Shown: one piece after another, positions 27,896 through 36,768 of the stretch
How the letters are laid out: every line of letters starts with the position of its first letter
Numbering within the stretch: position 1 is the stretch's first letter
Made by a program: the position numbers and the translations under genes
The notes under the pieces: model-generated
What the model was told of the DNA's origin: nothing
The model's database searches: none
Seen by the model: only the letters and a program-made list of their open reading frames with translations
Source: Pseudomonas sp. RGM2987
GTDB taxonomy: Bacteria; Pseudomonadota; Gammaproteobacteria; Pseudomonadales; Pseudomonadaceae
DNA: 53,127 nt
Assembly: GCF_022952855.1 (NCBI RefSeq)
Contig: NZ_JALJDX010000190.1
Location: forward strand, 1-53,127
Reading direction: 5' to 3'

Positions 27896-29019
27896 TTTGC
27901 GTAGCGGATCAGCAGTTCGCACACGGTATCGACGTCTGCGCGGGAAAGACCGAGGTGCATCGGCAGCGACAGGATTTCCTGGCTGGCCTTGGCCGCTTTC
28001 GGGCAGGTTCCTGCGCCGAACGAGTACATAGCGTATTCGGTGTTGTCGCGGTAATGCACGCCAGGATAGATCTCATGCTCGTTCAGAGCCAGCATGACTG
28101 CGTCCCGATCCTTTACGCGGACCTGCAACAAATGAGTCGAAGACTCGCAGCCAGGCGTAACGTTGACGATGCTGATTTTGGTCTGACCAGCCAGGTTCTC
28201 GCGATACCAGGAAGCCAGCTGACGGCGGTAAGCGTTGTCCAGGTCCAGGTACTTGAGTTGCACCAGGCCCATCGCAGCCATGATCGAGTTGCCGTGATAC
28301 TTGTAGCCCAGCTCCTCTACGTCATACATCCACTTATAGGCACCTTGTGCAGCAGTACGTGCGAAGGTGTCCTTGTTGATGCCCAGCCAGGTCAGTTTGC
28401 GAACGCGTTCATCATCTTCACGATCCTTGAAGCAGATCATGCCGGAGTCGGCAGTCGGCAGGTTCTTGACCGCCTGGAAGCTGAACACGACGCTGTCTGC
28501 TTCCTGACCGACGTGCTTGCCGTTGACGCGGGTACCCGCCATGTGGGCTGCGTCAAGAATAAGCTTGATGCCGCGCTCTTTACAGATTTCCACTATTTTC
28601 TGGTATTGCCCGACGTTACCGCCGATACCGACGAAAATCAGTGCTTTGGTCTTCGACGTGATGCGTTCAACGACGCTCTCTGGATCCAGGCACAACGATT
28701 CGTCGACATCAGCAAATACCGGCTTCATGCCGGCGTACAGAATGGCATGGTTGGTGGAAATGAATGTCAGGGGAGTAGTGATGACTTCATCATCATTGGC
28801 CCAGCCAAATTTGGTCTTGAACAGCTCAATGGCCAAGTGCAGGCCAACTGTGTTTGAGCTCAGGAAGTGAGCATGTGGCAAACCGGTGTAGGTTTTCCAT
28901 TCTTCTTCCATGGTGGCTGTCTTGAAGCCGAGGCCGGTCCAGCCTTTTTCGAGGCATTCGCGAATCGCGGCGAGGCATTCATCAATGCGGAATTTTGGAA
29001 CGAACAGCTGAATCGACAT
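27892..29019 (-). CDS. DegT/DnrJ/EryC1 sugar aminotransferase (VioA-like candidate)
   Basis: A 375-residue PLP aminotransferase of the nucleotide-sugar family. The PLP lysine is Lys185 in FSFQAVKNLPTADSG, the PLP-ring Asp156 is in LDAAHM, and the N-terminal substrate region reads PLTFISTNHAILYAG. The ATG at 29019 is preceded by AAGGAT; an in-frame extension to 29136 has no family residues. The likely substrate is a 4-keto-6-deoxy sugar. dTDP-4-keto-6-deoxyglucose made by RmlA/RmlB of the facing cluster would suit, as in VioA, but UDP-linked substrates are also possible. It is the first gene of the leftward operon, followed by the GNAT acyltransferase. Confidence 0.85.
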   Translation of the reverse strand: MSIQLFVPKFRIDECLAAIRECLEKGWTGLGFKTATMEEEWKTYTGLPHAHFLSSNTVGLHLAIELFKTKFGWANDDEVITTPLTFISTNHAILYAGMKPVFADVDESLCLDPESVVERITSKTKALIFVGIGGNVGQYQKIVEICKERGIKLILDAAHMAGTRVNGKHVGQEADSVVFSFQAVKNLPTADSGMICFKDREDDERVRKLTWLGINKDTFARTAAQGAYKWMYDVEELGYKYHGNSIMAAMGLVQLKYLDLDNAYRRQLASWYRENLAGQTKISIVNVTPGCESSTHLLQVRVKDRDAVMLALNEHEIYPGVHYRDNTEYAMYSFGAGTCPKAAKASQEILSLPMHLGLSRADVDTVCELLIRYAK

Positions 29020-30031
29020 GGGAATATCCTTATAGGTAGGTTTGGCCAAAGCTTGAAGGCGCTGTACATACCGATCGGGTTTTATGCAAGTGTTGGGTAG
29101 ATGACTCGGAAACCGGCGAAGATCGCCGGTCCTCAAGCTCTATTGGTGTGGCACTGGGCCGGTCAAGCAGGGTGAAGCAAGCAGGACGAAAAGCGATCTC
29201 CTTATCTTGTTCTGGACAATAGGAGATTTTCCACGTGCGAAGGTCAGTGCTTCCGGTGGCGGCCCTGTTCGAGCGCCCCCAGCAAATCTGCCACAAGACT
29301 TGGTAGCGCGGGCCATGCCAGACATGCAGCAAATGAGCGGAAATGGACAATTGTTCGTTTCGGTAAAGGGCACGTTACATGTCCGCATACCCATCACGCC
29401 CGTAGAGGCAGCAAGGGGGAATGCGGGACCAGACTTCGCTTGTGTCAAAAATCTTTCCCCGGGCTGTCTCAGGCTCGATTTCGTTAGCACGGTATCGATG
29501 GGACTACCTGTTACCAGGCAGCTTCCTAAGGCGGCGCAGGACTATTCCAGCTACGTGTGCAGATCCTTCCTACACGGGAGGAATCATAGTCATATCTGGC
29601 CCGTGAAGCCATAACTTTGGATTGTTTAGTCAAAACTGGCCCGGAGGGCTGCAGCGGGCTGGCTACCGTGCCCCCTTCATCACTCGGGAGGATTCCGGCA
29701 GGTTGCGCCACGCAGCTCCTGGGCGCGTGCCTGGTCTCGCCATTCGCATCTACTTTCATGCAGGAGTGGGAGTGTTCGGATGGCAGCGAGAGGAGTTGTC
29801 GAAATGCTGTAAAAAGGCAGTCATGGCAGAAAGGGCAATTTCACGCAGTGGAAGCTGCCTCCTTGGGCTTTTTCCGGTTCTAGGTGCGACGCAATGCCCC
29901 CTTGGATGCGCGTGCGTGGTATCACAAAAAACACGCCGGCAGATTAGTCAAGGCTTGAGCTGTTCAAAATCATCCTGGCGTGCTAAAACCTCTGAAGCGC
30001 TACCTAGCTGCTTGAAAAAGAAGGGGAAAGT
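29020..30031. other. Gene-poor spacer between the leftward polysaccharide operon and ihfB
   Basis: About 1 kb. Open frames here are short, overlap one another and have no recognisable motif. A perfect 8-bp hairpin (ACCGGCGA at 29112-29119, loop AGA, TCGCCGGT at 29123-29130) lies in the leader of the leftward operon; on the minus strand it is followed by TTTCC. Promoters for both the leftward operon and ihfB must lie here, but I cannot place them. The ihfB ribosome site GAAGGGGAAAG is at the right end. It may be decayed insertion DNA. Confidence 0.5.
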
Positions 30032-30328
30032 ATGACGAAGTCGGAGTTGATCGAACGAATTGTCACCCATCAAGGGCTGCTCTCTTCCAAAGATGTCGAG
30101 TTGGCCATCAAGACTATGCTTGAGCAGATGTCGCAAAGTCTGGCGACTGGCGATCGGATCGAGATCCGTGGCTTTGGCAGCTTCTCCTTGCACTATCGTG
30201 CGCCTCGTGTAGGTCGTAATCCGAAAACAGGTCAGTCCGTCAGTCTCGATGGCAAATTCGTTCCGCATTTCAAGCCCGGTAAAGAGTTGCGTGATCGCGT
30301 GAACGAAGACGAGGATGAAGGGCTTTGA
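30032..30328 (+). CDS. ihfB: Integration host factor subunit beta
   Basis: A 98-residue HU/IHF-family protein. The start [11 protein letters not shown], the central [12 protein letters not shown] and the DNA-intercalating arm with RNPKTG are conserved, and length is normal with a charged tail. With IhfA it bends DNA sharply at specific sites and affects transcription, recombination and replication. The ATG follows a strong GAAGGGGAAAG site. It marks the left boundary of the usual Pseudomonas O-antigen locus; its usual neighbour rpsA is separated here by the inserted leftward operon. Confidence 0.97.
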   Translation: MTKSELIERIVTHQGLLSSKDVELAIKTMLEQMSQSLATGDRIEIRGFGSFSLHYRAPRVGRNPKTGQSVSLDGKFVPHFKPGKELRDRVNEDEDEGL

Positions 30329-30355
30329 TAGCAGCCACAGATCAGGGAGGCCCAC

Positions 30356-30595
30356 ATGCGTAGCCTGAAGCGCATTTTTCTCGTCGTGTCCGGCCTCTTG
30401 CTGATTATGATGGTTCTGGCGTTTGTGCTGGAAAATCAACAATCAGTAGCGGTGTTGTTCCTAGGGTGGGCGGGCCCGCAGTTGCCCGTCTCGGTACTTA
30501 TGATCGCAGCGTTGCTGGTGGGCATGGTCATCGGGCCGATTCTGGGGTGGCTTTTTATGCGCAGGTCCGGAGCGTCGGGTAAGCGATTGGTCTGA
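30356..30595 (+). CDS. LapA-domain small inner membrane protein
   Basis: 79 residues with two membrane helices (about 7-25 and 44-66) and a short basic tail (RRSGASGKRLV). The spacing and NQQSVAVLFLGW between the helices match the lipopolysaccharide-assembly-protein-A domain (DUF1049). In E. coli, LapA with LapB tunes LPS synthesis. This protein lacks the large LapB part. It lies 27 bp after ihfB and is probably cotranscribed. In P. aeruginosa PAO1 the O-antigen locus follows ihfB with wzz; here this small gene occupies the place. Confidence 0.8.
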   Translation: MRSLKRIFLVVSGLLLIMMVLAFVLENQQSVAVLFLGWAGPQLPVSVLMIAALLVGMVIGPILGWLFMRRSGASGKRLV

Positions 30596-30827
30596 GGCGG
30601 CAGCTTTATTGACAGCGTACGTCAATTTTCCGTTACGAATTGTCTAATCCATTAGTAAATCCTTCGCTAAGCTGTAAAATGCGTCGCCTCCCCGATCAGG
30701 GCGTAGCTCTGCGTCGGCTTGGGTGGTTTTCCGTCGAAAGTCCCCGCCTGTTGAGGTGGCTTCGATGTTCATGGATCAGACAGTGCTCTGTTGGTCGCCT
30801 GTCAGTAACTCTAGGGTATGGTTTCGA
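30596..30827 (+). promoter_or_regulatory. O-antigen locus promoter region with JUMPstart-like element
   Basis: A 232-bp spacer before rfbB. TTGACA at 30609-30614 is a perfect -35 hexamer but its -10 (TTACGA or TACGAA, 18-19 bp on) is weak; TAAAAT at 30675-30680 is another -10 candidate. From 30781 the sequence CAGTGCTCTG matches the start of the JUMPstart consensus found before O-antigen and capsule operons regulated by RfaH. The following part is only loosely similar and a canonical ops core (GGCGGTAG) is not seen. Confidence 0.5.
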
Positions 30828-31904
30828 GTGAAAATTCTAGTCACCGGCGGTGCCGGGTTTATCGGTTCGGCAGTCATCCGTCACATTATTTCCAACACCG
30901 CCGACTCTGTCATTAATGTCGATAAGCTTACGTACGCTGGCAATCTGGAGTCCCTGGCCGAAGCCAGCCTAAGTTCTCGTTATGCGTTCGAGCGTGTCGA
31001 TATCTGTGATCGTGCCCAGATCGATCGCGTGTTTGCTGAGCATCAACCCGATGCCGTCATGCACCTGGCCGCAGAATCCCACGTGGATCGCTCCATTTCC
31101 GGTCCGTCTGAATTCATCCAGACCAACATCATTGGCACCTACACCTTGCTGGAAGCTGCCCGTCACTATTGGGCCGCGCTGGAGGAAGAACGTAAAAATC
31201 GATTCCGCTTCCACCATATCTCCACTGACGAAGTCTACGGAGATCTCGAGGGGCCGGAAGACCTGTTCACCGAAACCACTCCATACCAGCCAAGCTCGCC
31301 GTATTCAGCCAGCAAGGCCAGTTCCGATCACCTGGTTCGCGCGTGGGCTCGTACATATGGCCTACCGACTTTGGTCACCAATTGCTCCAACAACTATGGG
31401 CCGTGCCATTTTCCCGAAAAACTCATACCGCTGATCATCCTAAACGCGCTGGAAGGCAAGCCTCTGCCCGTCTATGGCAAGGGCGATCAGGTGCGTGATT
31501 GGCTCTATGTCGAGGATCATGCCCGCGCGTTATATAAAGTGGTGACGGAGGGCGTGGTCGGCGAGACCTATAACATCGGTGGTCATAATGAGAAGCAGAA
31601 CATCGAAGTTGTGCATACTCTTTGTGAACTGTTGGATGAATTGCGTCCGAATTCCGCTCACAGACCTCATGCAAGCCTGATTACCTACGTTCAGGATCGT
31701 CCTGGCCACGACCAGCGCTATGCTATCGATGCAAGCAAAATCCAACGCGAGCTGGGTTGGATGCCAAAGGAAACCTTTGAAAGCGGTATTCGAAAGACAG
31801 TCGAGTGGTACCTGAGCAACGCGGAGTGGGTGGCCCATGTGAAAAGTGGTAGCTATCAGCAGTGGATCGACCAAAATTACGCAGGCCGCTCCAACAAAAC
31901 ATGA
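30828..31904 (+). CDS. rfbB: dTDP-glucose 4,6-dehydratase
   Basis: 358 residues from a GTG start giving [15 protein letters not shown]; the in-frame upstream ATG at 30723 would cover the JUMPstart-like region and is rejected. An extended SDR with NAD motif [14 protein letters not shown] at 132-138 (catalytic Asp-Glu) and Tyr159-xxx-Lys163. It forms dTDP-4-keto-6-deoxyglucose, the branch point for L-rhamnose and for 4-amino-4,6-dideoxy sugars. It overlaps rfbD by 4 nt and is the first gene of the rightward O-antigen operon. Confidence 0.96.
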   Translation: MKILVTGGAGFIGSAVIRHIISNTADSVINVDKLTYAGNLESLAEASLSSRYAFERVDICDRAQIDRVFAEHQPDAVMHLAAESHVDRSISGPSEFIQTNIIGTYTLLEAARHYWAALEEERKNRFRFHHISTDEVYGDLEGPEDLFTETTPYQPSSPYSASKASSDHLVRAWARTYGLPTLVTNCSNNYGPCHFPEKLIPLIILNALEGKPLPVYGKGDQVRDWLYVEDHARALYKVVTEGVVGETYNIGGHNEKQNIEVVHTLCELLDELRPNSAHRPHASLITYVQDRPGHDQRYAIDASKIQRELGWMPKETFESGIRKTVEWYLSNAEWVAHVKSGSYQQWIDQNYAGRSNKT

Positions 31905-32794
31905 AAGTCCTTTTGCTTGGTAAAAATGGGCAGATCGGGTGGGAACTCCAACGCTCACTCGCTCCGCTTGGTGAGTTGGTCGCGCTGGCTCGCCATTCGG
32001 TCGATGGTCCTTGTCTGGACGTTTCTGACTTTGAAGCCCTGCGTGCAACGATCCGCGAGGTCCAGCCTGACGTTATAGTCAACGCAGCGGCGTATACCGG
32101 CGTGGATAAAGCCGAATCCGAAAGAGAGTTGGCTGATCGTGTCAACAGTCAGGCCAGTGAAGTCATGGCTGAGGAAGCGGTACGCTTGGGTGCCTGGCTG
32201 GTCCATTACTCCACCGACTATGTCTTTAGTGGCGAGGGACGGGAGCCCTGGAAAGAAACAGATACGGTCGCGCCGGCGAATTTTTATGGCGAGAGCAAGC
32301 TCGCTGGAGAGCGTGCGATTACCTCCACTGGCTGCAAACACCTGATTTTCCGCACAAGCTGGGTTTATAGCGCTCGGGGCAACAATTTTGCCAAGACGAT
32401 GTTGCGCCTGGCGAGAGAGCGTGAGGTCTTGAATGTCATCGATGACCAGATTGGCGCGCCTACTGGTGCCGAATTAATTGCAGATGTCACCGCCCTAGCT
32501 ATCCAGCAGGTCTTGAGGCGACCGGAATTGGGCGGCCTTTATCACCTGGCAGCTGCGGGTGAAATCTCATGGCATGGTTATGCCAGACATGTGATTGAGT
32601 TTGCCAGGGCCAACGGTGAGGCTCTCGCTGTCGAGGCGATCAATCCGATTGAGGCCACGGCGTATCCTGCCCCCGCCGTTCGTCCTCTGAATTCACGATT
32701 AAATACACAAAAGCTGCGCGACAATTTTTCTCTACACTTGCCGGATTGGCAAAGTGGTGTAACCAGAATGCTAAGGGAAGTGCTAAGCAAATGA
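31901..32794 (+). CDS. rfbD: dTDP-4-dehydrorhamnose reductase
   Basis: A 297-residue SDR. GKNGQIG at 7-13 binds the cofactor, STDYVF is at 104-109 and the catalytic Tyr129-xxx-Lys133 sits in NFYGESK. It carries out the last step of dTDP-L-rhamnose synthesis, acting on the product of the RmlC epimerase. No rmlC is present in this window, which is unusual since rmlBDAC usually travel together. The ATG overlaps the rfbB stop and its own stop overlaps rfbA, both by 4 nt. Confidence 0.95.
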   Translation: MKVLLLGKNGQIGWELQRSLAPLGELVALARHSVDGPCLDVSDFEALRATIREVQPDVIVNAAAYTGVDKAESERELADRVNSQASEVMAEEAVRLGAWLVHYSTDYVFSGEGREPWKETDTVAPANFYGESKLAGERAITSTGCKHLIFRTSWVYSARGNNFAKTMLRLAREREVLNVIDDQIGAPTGAELIADVTALAIQQVLRRPELGGLYHLAAAGEISWHGYARHVIEFARANGEALAVEAINPIEATAYPAPAVRPLNSRLNTQKLRDNFSLHLPDWQSGVTRMLREVLSK

Positions 32795-33678
32795 CCACGA
32801 CAAATCGTAAAGGCATCATTCTCGCCGGCGGATCAGGTACTCGCCTGCATCCATTGACCCTCGGCGTGTCCAAACAGATGTTGCCGATCTACGACAAGCC
32901 GATGATCTTTTACCCACTGTCGGTATTGATGTTGGCGGGTATGCGTGAAATCCTGATTATCTCCACACCAGAAGACCTACCGTGTTTCCGGAAGCTGCTG
33001 GGTGACGGTAGCTTGTACGGGATCAAGCTGACCTATGCGGAGCAGCCCAGCCCCGATGGATTGGCACAGGCTTTCATTATTGGTGAGGAATTTATTGGCA
33101 AGGATCCTTGCTGCTTGATTCTGGGCGACAACATTTTCTACGGTCAGCACTTTTCAGACAATCTAAATTCAGCGTGTACACAGGAGCAAGGTGCTACGGT
33201 ATTTGGCTACCATGTCTCCGACCCTGAGCGTTTTGGTGTCGTGGAGTTCGATAAGTCTGGTCGTGCGCTGAGCATCGAAGAGAAGCCGAATAAGCCGAAA
33301 TCAAACTATGCCGTAACCGGTCTGTACTTTTACGACAATCAAGTGGTAGAGATCGCCAAGAGCATAAAACCGTCCGAAAGGGGAGAGCTAGAGATCACCG
33401 ATGTCAACCGGGCATATCTTGACCAAAAAACATTGAACGTTGAAATGCTCGGTCGCGGGTTTGCATGGTTAGATACTGGTACTCATGATTCTCTCCTTGA
33501 GGCCAGCCACTTTGTGCATACCATCGAGCAGCGCCAAGGGCTGAAAGTGGCGTGCCTGGAAGAGATTGCGTATCACAATGGTTGGATTACTTCAGAGCAG
33601 TTGAGTGCCCAAGCCACCGCTCTCAAAAAGACAGGCTATGGTCAGTATCTGCGAAAGCTACTCGACTCACCAAGTTGA
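32791..33678 (+). CDS. rfbA: Glucose-1-phosphate thymidylyltransferase
   Basis: A 295-residue nucleotidyltransferase with the signature [11 protein letters not shown] at 11-21, followed by [19 protein letters not shown] and [20 protein letters not shown] are typical of RmlA. It makes dTDP-glucose from dTTP and glucose-1-phosphate and is normally inhibited by dTDP-rhamnose. The ATG overlaps the rfbD stop by 4 nt; an in-frame ATG at 32746 is inside rfbD. The 52-bp gap after it breaks the tight coupling before the glycosyltransferase. Confidence 0.96.
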   Translation: MTTTNRKGIILAGGSGTRLHPLTLGVSKQMLPIYDKPMIFYPLSVLMLAGMREILIISTPEDLPCFRKLLGDGSLYGIKLTYAEQPSPDGLAQAFIIGEEFIGKDPCCLILGDNIFYGQHFSDNLNSACTQEQGATVFGYHVSDPERFGVVEFDKSGRALSIEEKPNKPKSNYAVTGLYFYDNQVVEIAKSIKPSERGELEITDVNRAYLDQKTLNVEMLGRGFAWLDTGTHDSLLEASHFVHTIEQRQGLKVACLEEIAYHNGWITSEQLSAQATALKKTGYGQYLRKLLDSPS

Positions 33679-33730
33679 ATGGCGTGTTTCGCCTCTTTTA
33701 CATTCATGTTCCACCGGTGTTTGGACTGAT

Positions 33731-34654
33731 ATGCCAATAGTGCCGCCTCGAGTCGCAGTTTTATTGGCCGCCTACAATGGAATGCGCTGGATCGGGGAGC
33801 AGTTGGATTCGATCCTCTGTCAATCTACGGTCCATGTAACCGTTTATATCAGTGTTGACCCGTCCAACGATGGGACGGAGCAATGGTGCGCAGAGGCCGC
33901 ACAACGCTATGGCAATGTGGTCTTGTTGCCCCCTGCGGGCCATTTCGGTGGGGCTTCGCGCAATTTTTTCCGCCTGTTTCGTGATGTTGATTTCAGCGGC
34001 TTTGACTTCATCGCTTTTTCGGATCAGGACGACATTTGGCATATCGATAAGCTTGAGCGAGCGGTCCACGCATTGGAGTTGCGGCAGGCTCAGGCTTATT
34101 CCAGCAACGTGACGGCTATGTGGCCCAATGGCGACAGGCACCTTCTGGACAAGGCTCAGCCACAGGCGCAATGGGATTTCATATTTGAAGCAGCTGGCCC
34201 CGGCTGTACTTATGTGCTGCGTAGGGAGCTGGCGGAATCAATGAAAAGCTCGATGCTTGCCAATTGGGATTTGCTTCAACAAGTAAGTTTGCACGATTGG
34301 TATTGCTATGCCTTCGCCCGGTGCCATGGTTATAGCTGGTACATCGATCCGAAACCTTCAATGGAGTATCGACAGCATTCGAATAACCAAGTGGGAGCGA
34401 ACAAAGGCATACGACCTTTGATCGCCCGCTTCAGGCGTATTCATCAAGGTTGGTGGTTCAGGCAAGTTAAATTGATTGTCTCACTCGTTGGGCTGGACAA
34501 GGATCCGTTCGTTTCCAGTTGGTATTCGCTGGGCCGCATGCAGTTGATACGACTTTCGTTTAATGCCGCACGTTGCAGGCGACGGCTAAGAGATAAGCTC
34601 CTGTTTTTTGTTGTATGTTGGGCGGCAGTTCTACTAGGGAGAAGTTATCCATGA
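33731..34654 (+). CDS. GT2 glycosyltransferase (rhamnosyltransferase-like)
   Basis: A 307-residue GT-A family 2 enzyme. VAVLLAAYNG opens the fold, FSDQDDIWH carries the metal-binding acidic triad, and the C-terminal half has HDWYCYAF and YRQHSNNQVG. The same landmarks (ADQDDVWREDK, HDWWAY, YRQHGGNIIG) occur in the enzyme at 35620-36654, so the two are related. This group is often annotated as rhamnosyltransferase, which fits the adjacent rml genes, but the donor is not proven. The ATG at 33731 is favoured because upstream residues (GTG at 33605) overlap rfbA. A hydrophobic patch lies near the C-terminus. The stop overlaps the next gene by 4 nt. Confidence 0.85.
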   Translation: MPIVPPRVAVLLAAYNGMRWIGEQLDSILCQSTVHVTVYISVDPSNDGTEQWCAEAAQRYGNVVLLPPAGHFGGASRNFFRLFRDVDFSGFDFIAFSDQDDIWHIDKLERAVHALELRQAQAYSSNVTAMWPNGDRHLLDKAQPQAQWDFIFEAAGPGCTYVLRRELAESMKSSMLANWDLLQQVSLHDWYCYAFARCHGYSWYIDPKPSMEYRQHSNNQVGANKGIRPLIARFRRIHQGWWFRQVKLIVSLVGLDKDPFVSSWYSLGRMQLIRLSFNAARCRRRLRDKLLFFVVCWAAVLLGRSYP

Positions 34655-35610
34655 CGTCGCCACGTGTATTGGTAACCGGGGCGGGTGGCTTTGTCGGAGA
34701 GTCGCTGATCCTGGAGCTTCTGGCCAGCAAGAGATTCATCCCTGTTGGGACGTCTCGTCGCACGATTGGATTGAATACGCTGTGCCAAGTTTTGACGTTA
34801 GATTTGAATCGCCCCAAGGAATGGCCTCCGCTATCGGATATCCAGGTACTGGTGCATTGTGCTGCGCGTGTGCATGTGATGAACGAAAGTGCGGAAGATC
34901 CGCTTACTTCCTTTCGACAGATTAACGTTCAAGCGACGGAAAATCTGGCAAGGCATGCGGCAAGCTGTGGGGTGAAACGGTTTATTTTTATCAGCTCGAT
35001 CAAAGTGAACGGCGAGCAGACGTCCCCGGGGGCTCCGTTCACTGCGGATGACAGCCCGGCGCCTGTGGACCCTTATGGCGTATCTAAGCTTGAAGCCGAA
35101 CTTGCCTTGATGGAAATCGGGCGGGAAACGGGGATGGAAATTGTTATCATCCGGCCGCCGCTGATTTACGGAGACGGCGTCAAGGCAAATTTCCTTGTGA
35201 TGTTGAAATGGTTGAATAAAGGGGTTCCGCTGCCGTTTGGTGCGGTTACCAATCTGCGTAGCCTGGTCTCGATGGAGAACCTGGTCGATCTTATCATCGT
35301 GTGTATCGATCACCCCGGCGCAGCGGGGCAGATCTTTCTGGTCAGTGATAACGAGGATATATCGACCACTCGTCTTTTAAGGGAATTGAGTATCGGGTTG
35401 GACAAGAAGGCTCGCCTGCTACCTGTCCCTCAGCGGCTGTTGCTGGGAATAGGGCGTGTGCTGAGAAAGGAGGCGTCGATAGGGCGGTTGTGTAATTCAC
35501 TTCAGGTGGATATATCAAAAACCTGTGAGCGTTTGAACTGGAAGCCAAGAATAGATGCGGCTTCTGCTTTGCGAAGGACTGCTATCGGCTTCAAACAACG
35601 TGAGCGTTGA
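34651..35610 (+). CDS. NAD-dependent reductase/epimerase, WbpV-like (UDP-4-keto-QuiNAc reductase candidate)
   Basis: A 319-residue SDR. TGAGGFVG at 9-16 binds the cofactor, SSIKVNG at 115-121 and Tyr142-xxx-Lys146 (DPYGVSK) form the active site. The SSIKVNGE segment and VHCAARVHVM are typical of the WbpV / WreQ group, which reduces the 4-keto product of WbpM to UDP-QuiNAc (or UDP-FucNAc). WbpM and WbpL, the partners in P. aeruginosa O6, are both in this operon. The ATG follows GGGAGAAG and overlaps the preceding stop by 4 nt. The C4 stereochemistry of the product cannot be read from sequence. Confidence 0.85.
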   Translation: MTSPRVLVTGAGGFVGESLILELLASKRFIPVGTSRRTIGLNTLCQVLTLDLNRPKEWPPLSDIQVLVHCAARVHVMNESAEDPLTSFRQINVQATENLARHAASCGVKRFIFISSIKVNGEQTSPGAPFTADDSPAPVDPYGVSKLEAELALMEIGRETGMEIVIIRPPLIYGDGVKANFLVMLKWLNKGVPLPFGAVTNLRSLVSMENLVDLIIVCIDHPGAAGQIFLVSDNEDISTTRLLRELSIGLDKKARLLPVPQRLLLGIGRVLRKEASIGRLCNSLQVDISKTCERLNWKPRIDAASALRRTAIGFKQRER

Positions 35611-35619
35611 TGTGGCTGG

Positions 35620-36654
35620 ATGGATTTAGGATTTTTCAACGCGATGGGAGGTACAGTGGTAGCTTCGTTTAAACCTGCACACGTGGACGGTGATTCCGAC
35701 GAGTCTCATTGCGAAGAGGAGCTTATACCTTTTTCTCCTGCCAGGGTTTCGGTATTGCTTTGTACCTTTAATGGCGCTCGATTCCTTAAGCAACAACTGG
35801 ATTCTATTGAAAAGCAGACGTTTGGCGATTGGCGGGTCATCGTCTCAGATGATGGCTCGGTCGACGATACTCTGGGTATTCTCGAACAGTACAGGGCTCG
35901 GTGGGGAGAGGGGCGCCTGGTGCTACTGAAAGGCCCGAAGAAAGGTTTTGCCGCAAACTTCATGACGCTCACGGCCAAGTGTGAAGGGCATTCAAAGTTT
36001 TATGCCTGGGCAGATCAGGATGACGTGTGGCGGGAAGACAAATTGGAGCGGGCTATTACGTGGCTCGACCTGCAACCGTCAGATCATGCGGCTTTGTATT
36101 GCACCCGCACCGAGTTGATTGATGAACAAGGCGTATCCATAGGCTTCTCCCCGTTGTTCAAGCATCCGGCCGCGTTTGCCAACGCGTTGGTCCAGAACAT
36201 TGCCGGCGGAAACACCATGGTGTTCAATCAAGTAGGTTGTCAGACAATTAGTGCTGCCGTGGAAAAATCAGTCGTTGCTCACGATTGGTGGGCGTATCTG
36301 GCCATTTCCGGGGTAGGTGGGCGAGTATGTTATGACGCTCGACCGTCGATGCTTTACCGTCAGCATGGAGGGAACATCATCGGCTCTAACTCAAGCCTGG
36401 CCAGTCGGATCACGCGGATCCGTATGGTGTTTCGCGGTCGGTTCCGTCGCTGGAACGAGACGAATATCGCGGCACTCGCATTGATCGGTGAGAAACTCAC
36501 GCCTGCAAACCACAGTATTTTTGACTGTTTTAAAAAAGCGCGTCAGCAGAGAGGGCTGAAACGGCTTTATTGGTTAAGACGTTCCAGTGTGTACAGGCAG
36601 ACCGTCGCAGGCAATCTAGGCCTGTTACTGGCTGCTTTTGTCGATGGAATCTGA
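35620..36654 (+). CDS. GT2 glycosyltransferase, paralogue of the one at 33731-34654
   Basis: 344 residues. VSVLLCTFNGARFL begins the GT-A domain near residue 43, VSDDGSVDDT binds the nucleotide sugar, and ADQDDVWREDK the metal. HDWWAY and YRQHGGNIIG are shared with the other small GT2 of the operon. The N-terminal about 40 residues are acidic and unlike the paralogue. The start is uncertain: ATG at 35620 or 35644, neither with a strong ribosome site. It probably adds one residue of the O-antigen repeat. A 114-bp spacer precedes wbpL. Confidence 0.83.
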   Translation: MDLGFFNAMGGTVVASFKPAHVDGDSDESHCEEELIPFSPARVSVLLCTFNGARFLKQQLDSIEKQTFGDWRVIVSDDGSVDDTLGILEQYRARWGEGRLVLLKGPKKGFAANFMTLTAKCEGHSKFYAWADQDDVWREDKLERAITWLDLQPSDHAALYCTRTELIDEQGVSIGFSPLFKHPAAFANALVQNIAGGNTMVFNQVGCQTISAAVEKSVVAHDWWAYLAISGVGGRVCYDARPSMLYRQHGGNIIGSNSSLASRITRIRMVFRGRFRRWNETNIAALALIGEKLTPANHSIFDCFKKARQQRGLKRLYWLRRSSVYRQTVAGNLGLLLAAFVDGI

Positions 36655-36768
36655 GTGGATGGCGAACTTGCGCTCCAGGTGTCGCACAACGGTAGTGAGT
36701 TTTTGTTCCTTTTTTGAGTTCCGATGTTTAGTCAGTGACCTACCGCTTATCCAGCTGAGGCAAGCAAC

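Noticed and set aside
29207..29614. 135-codon frame in the gene-poor spacer
   Set aside because: Proline- and cysteine-rich, no motif, overlaps frames on the other strand equally poor; no good ribosome site.
29526..29759. 77-codon minus-strand frame, considered as a transposase remnant
   Set aside because: I could not recognise any transposase motif or terminal inverted repeats.
30640..30831. 63-codon frame covering the JUMPstart-like region
   Set aside because: Lies in the promoter region, no motif; the region is better explained as a leader.
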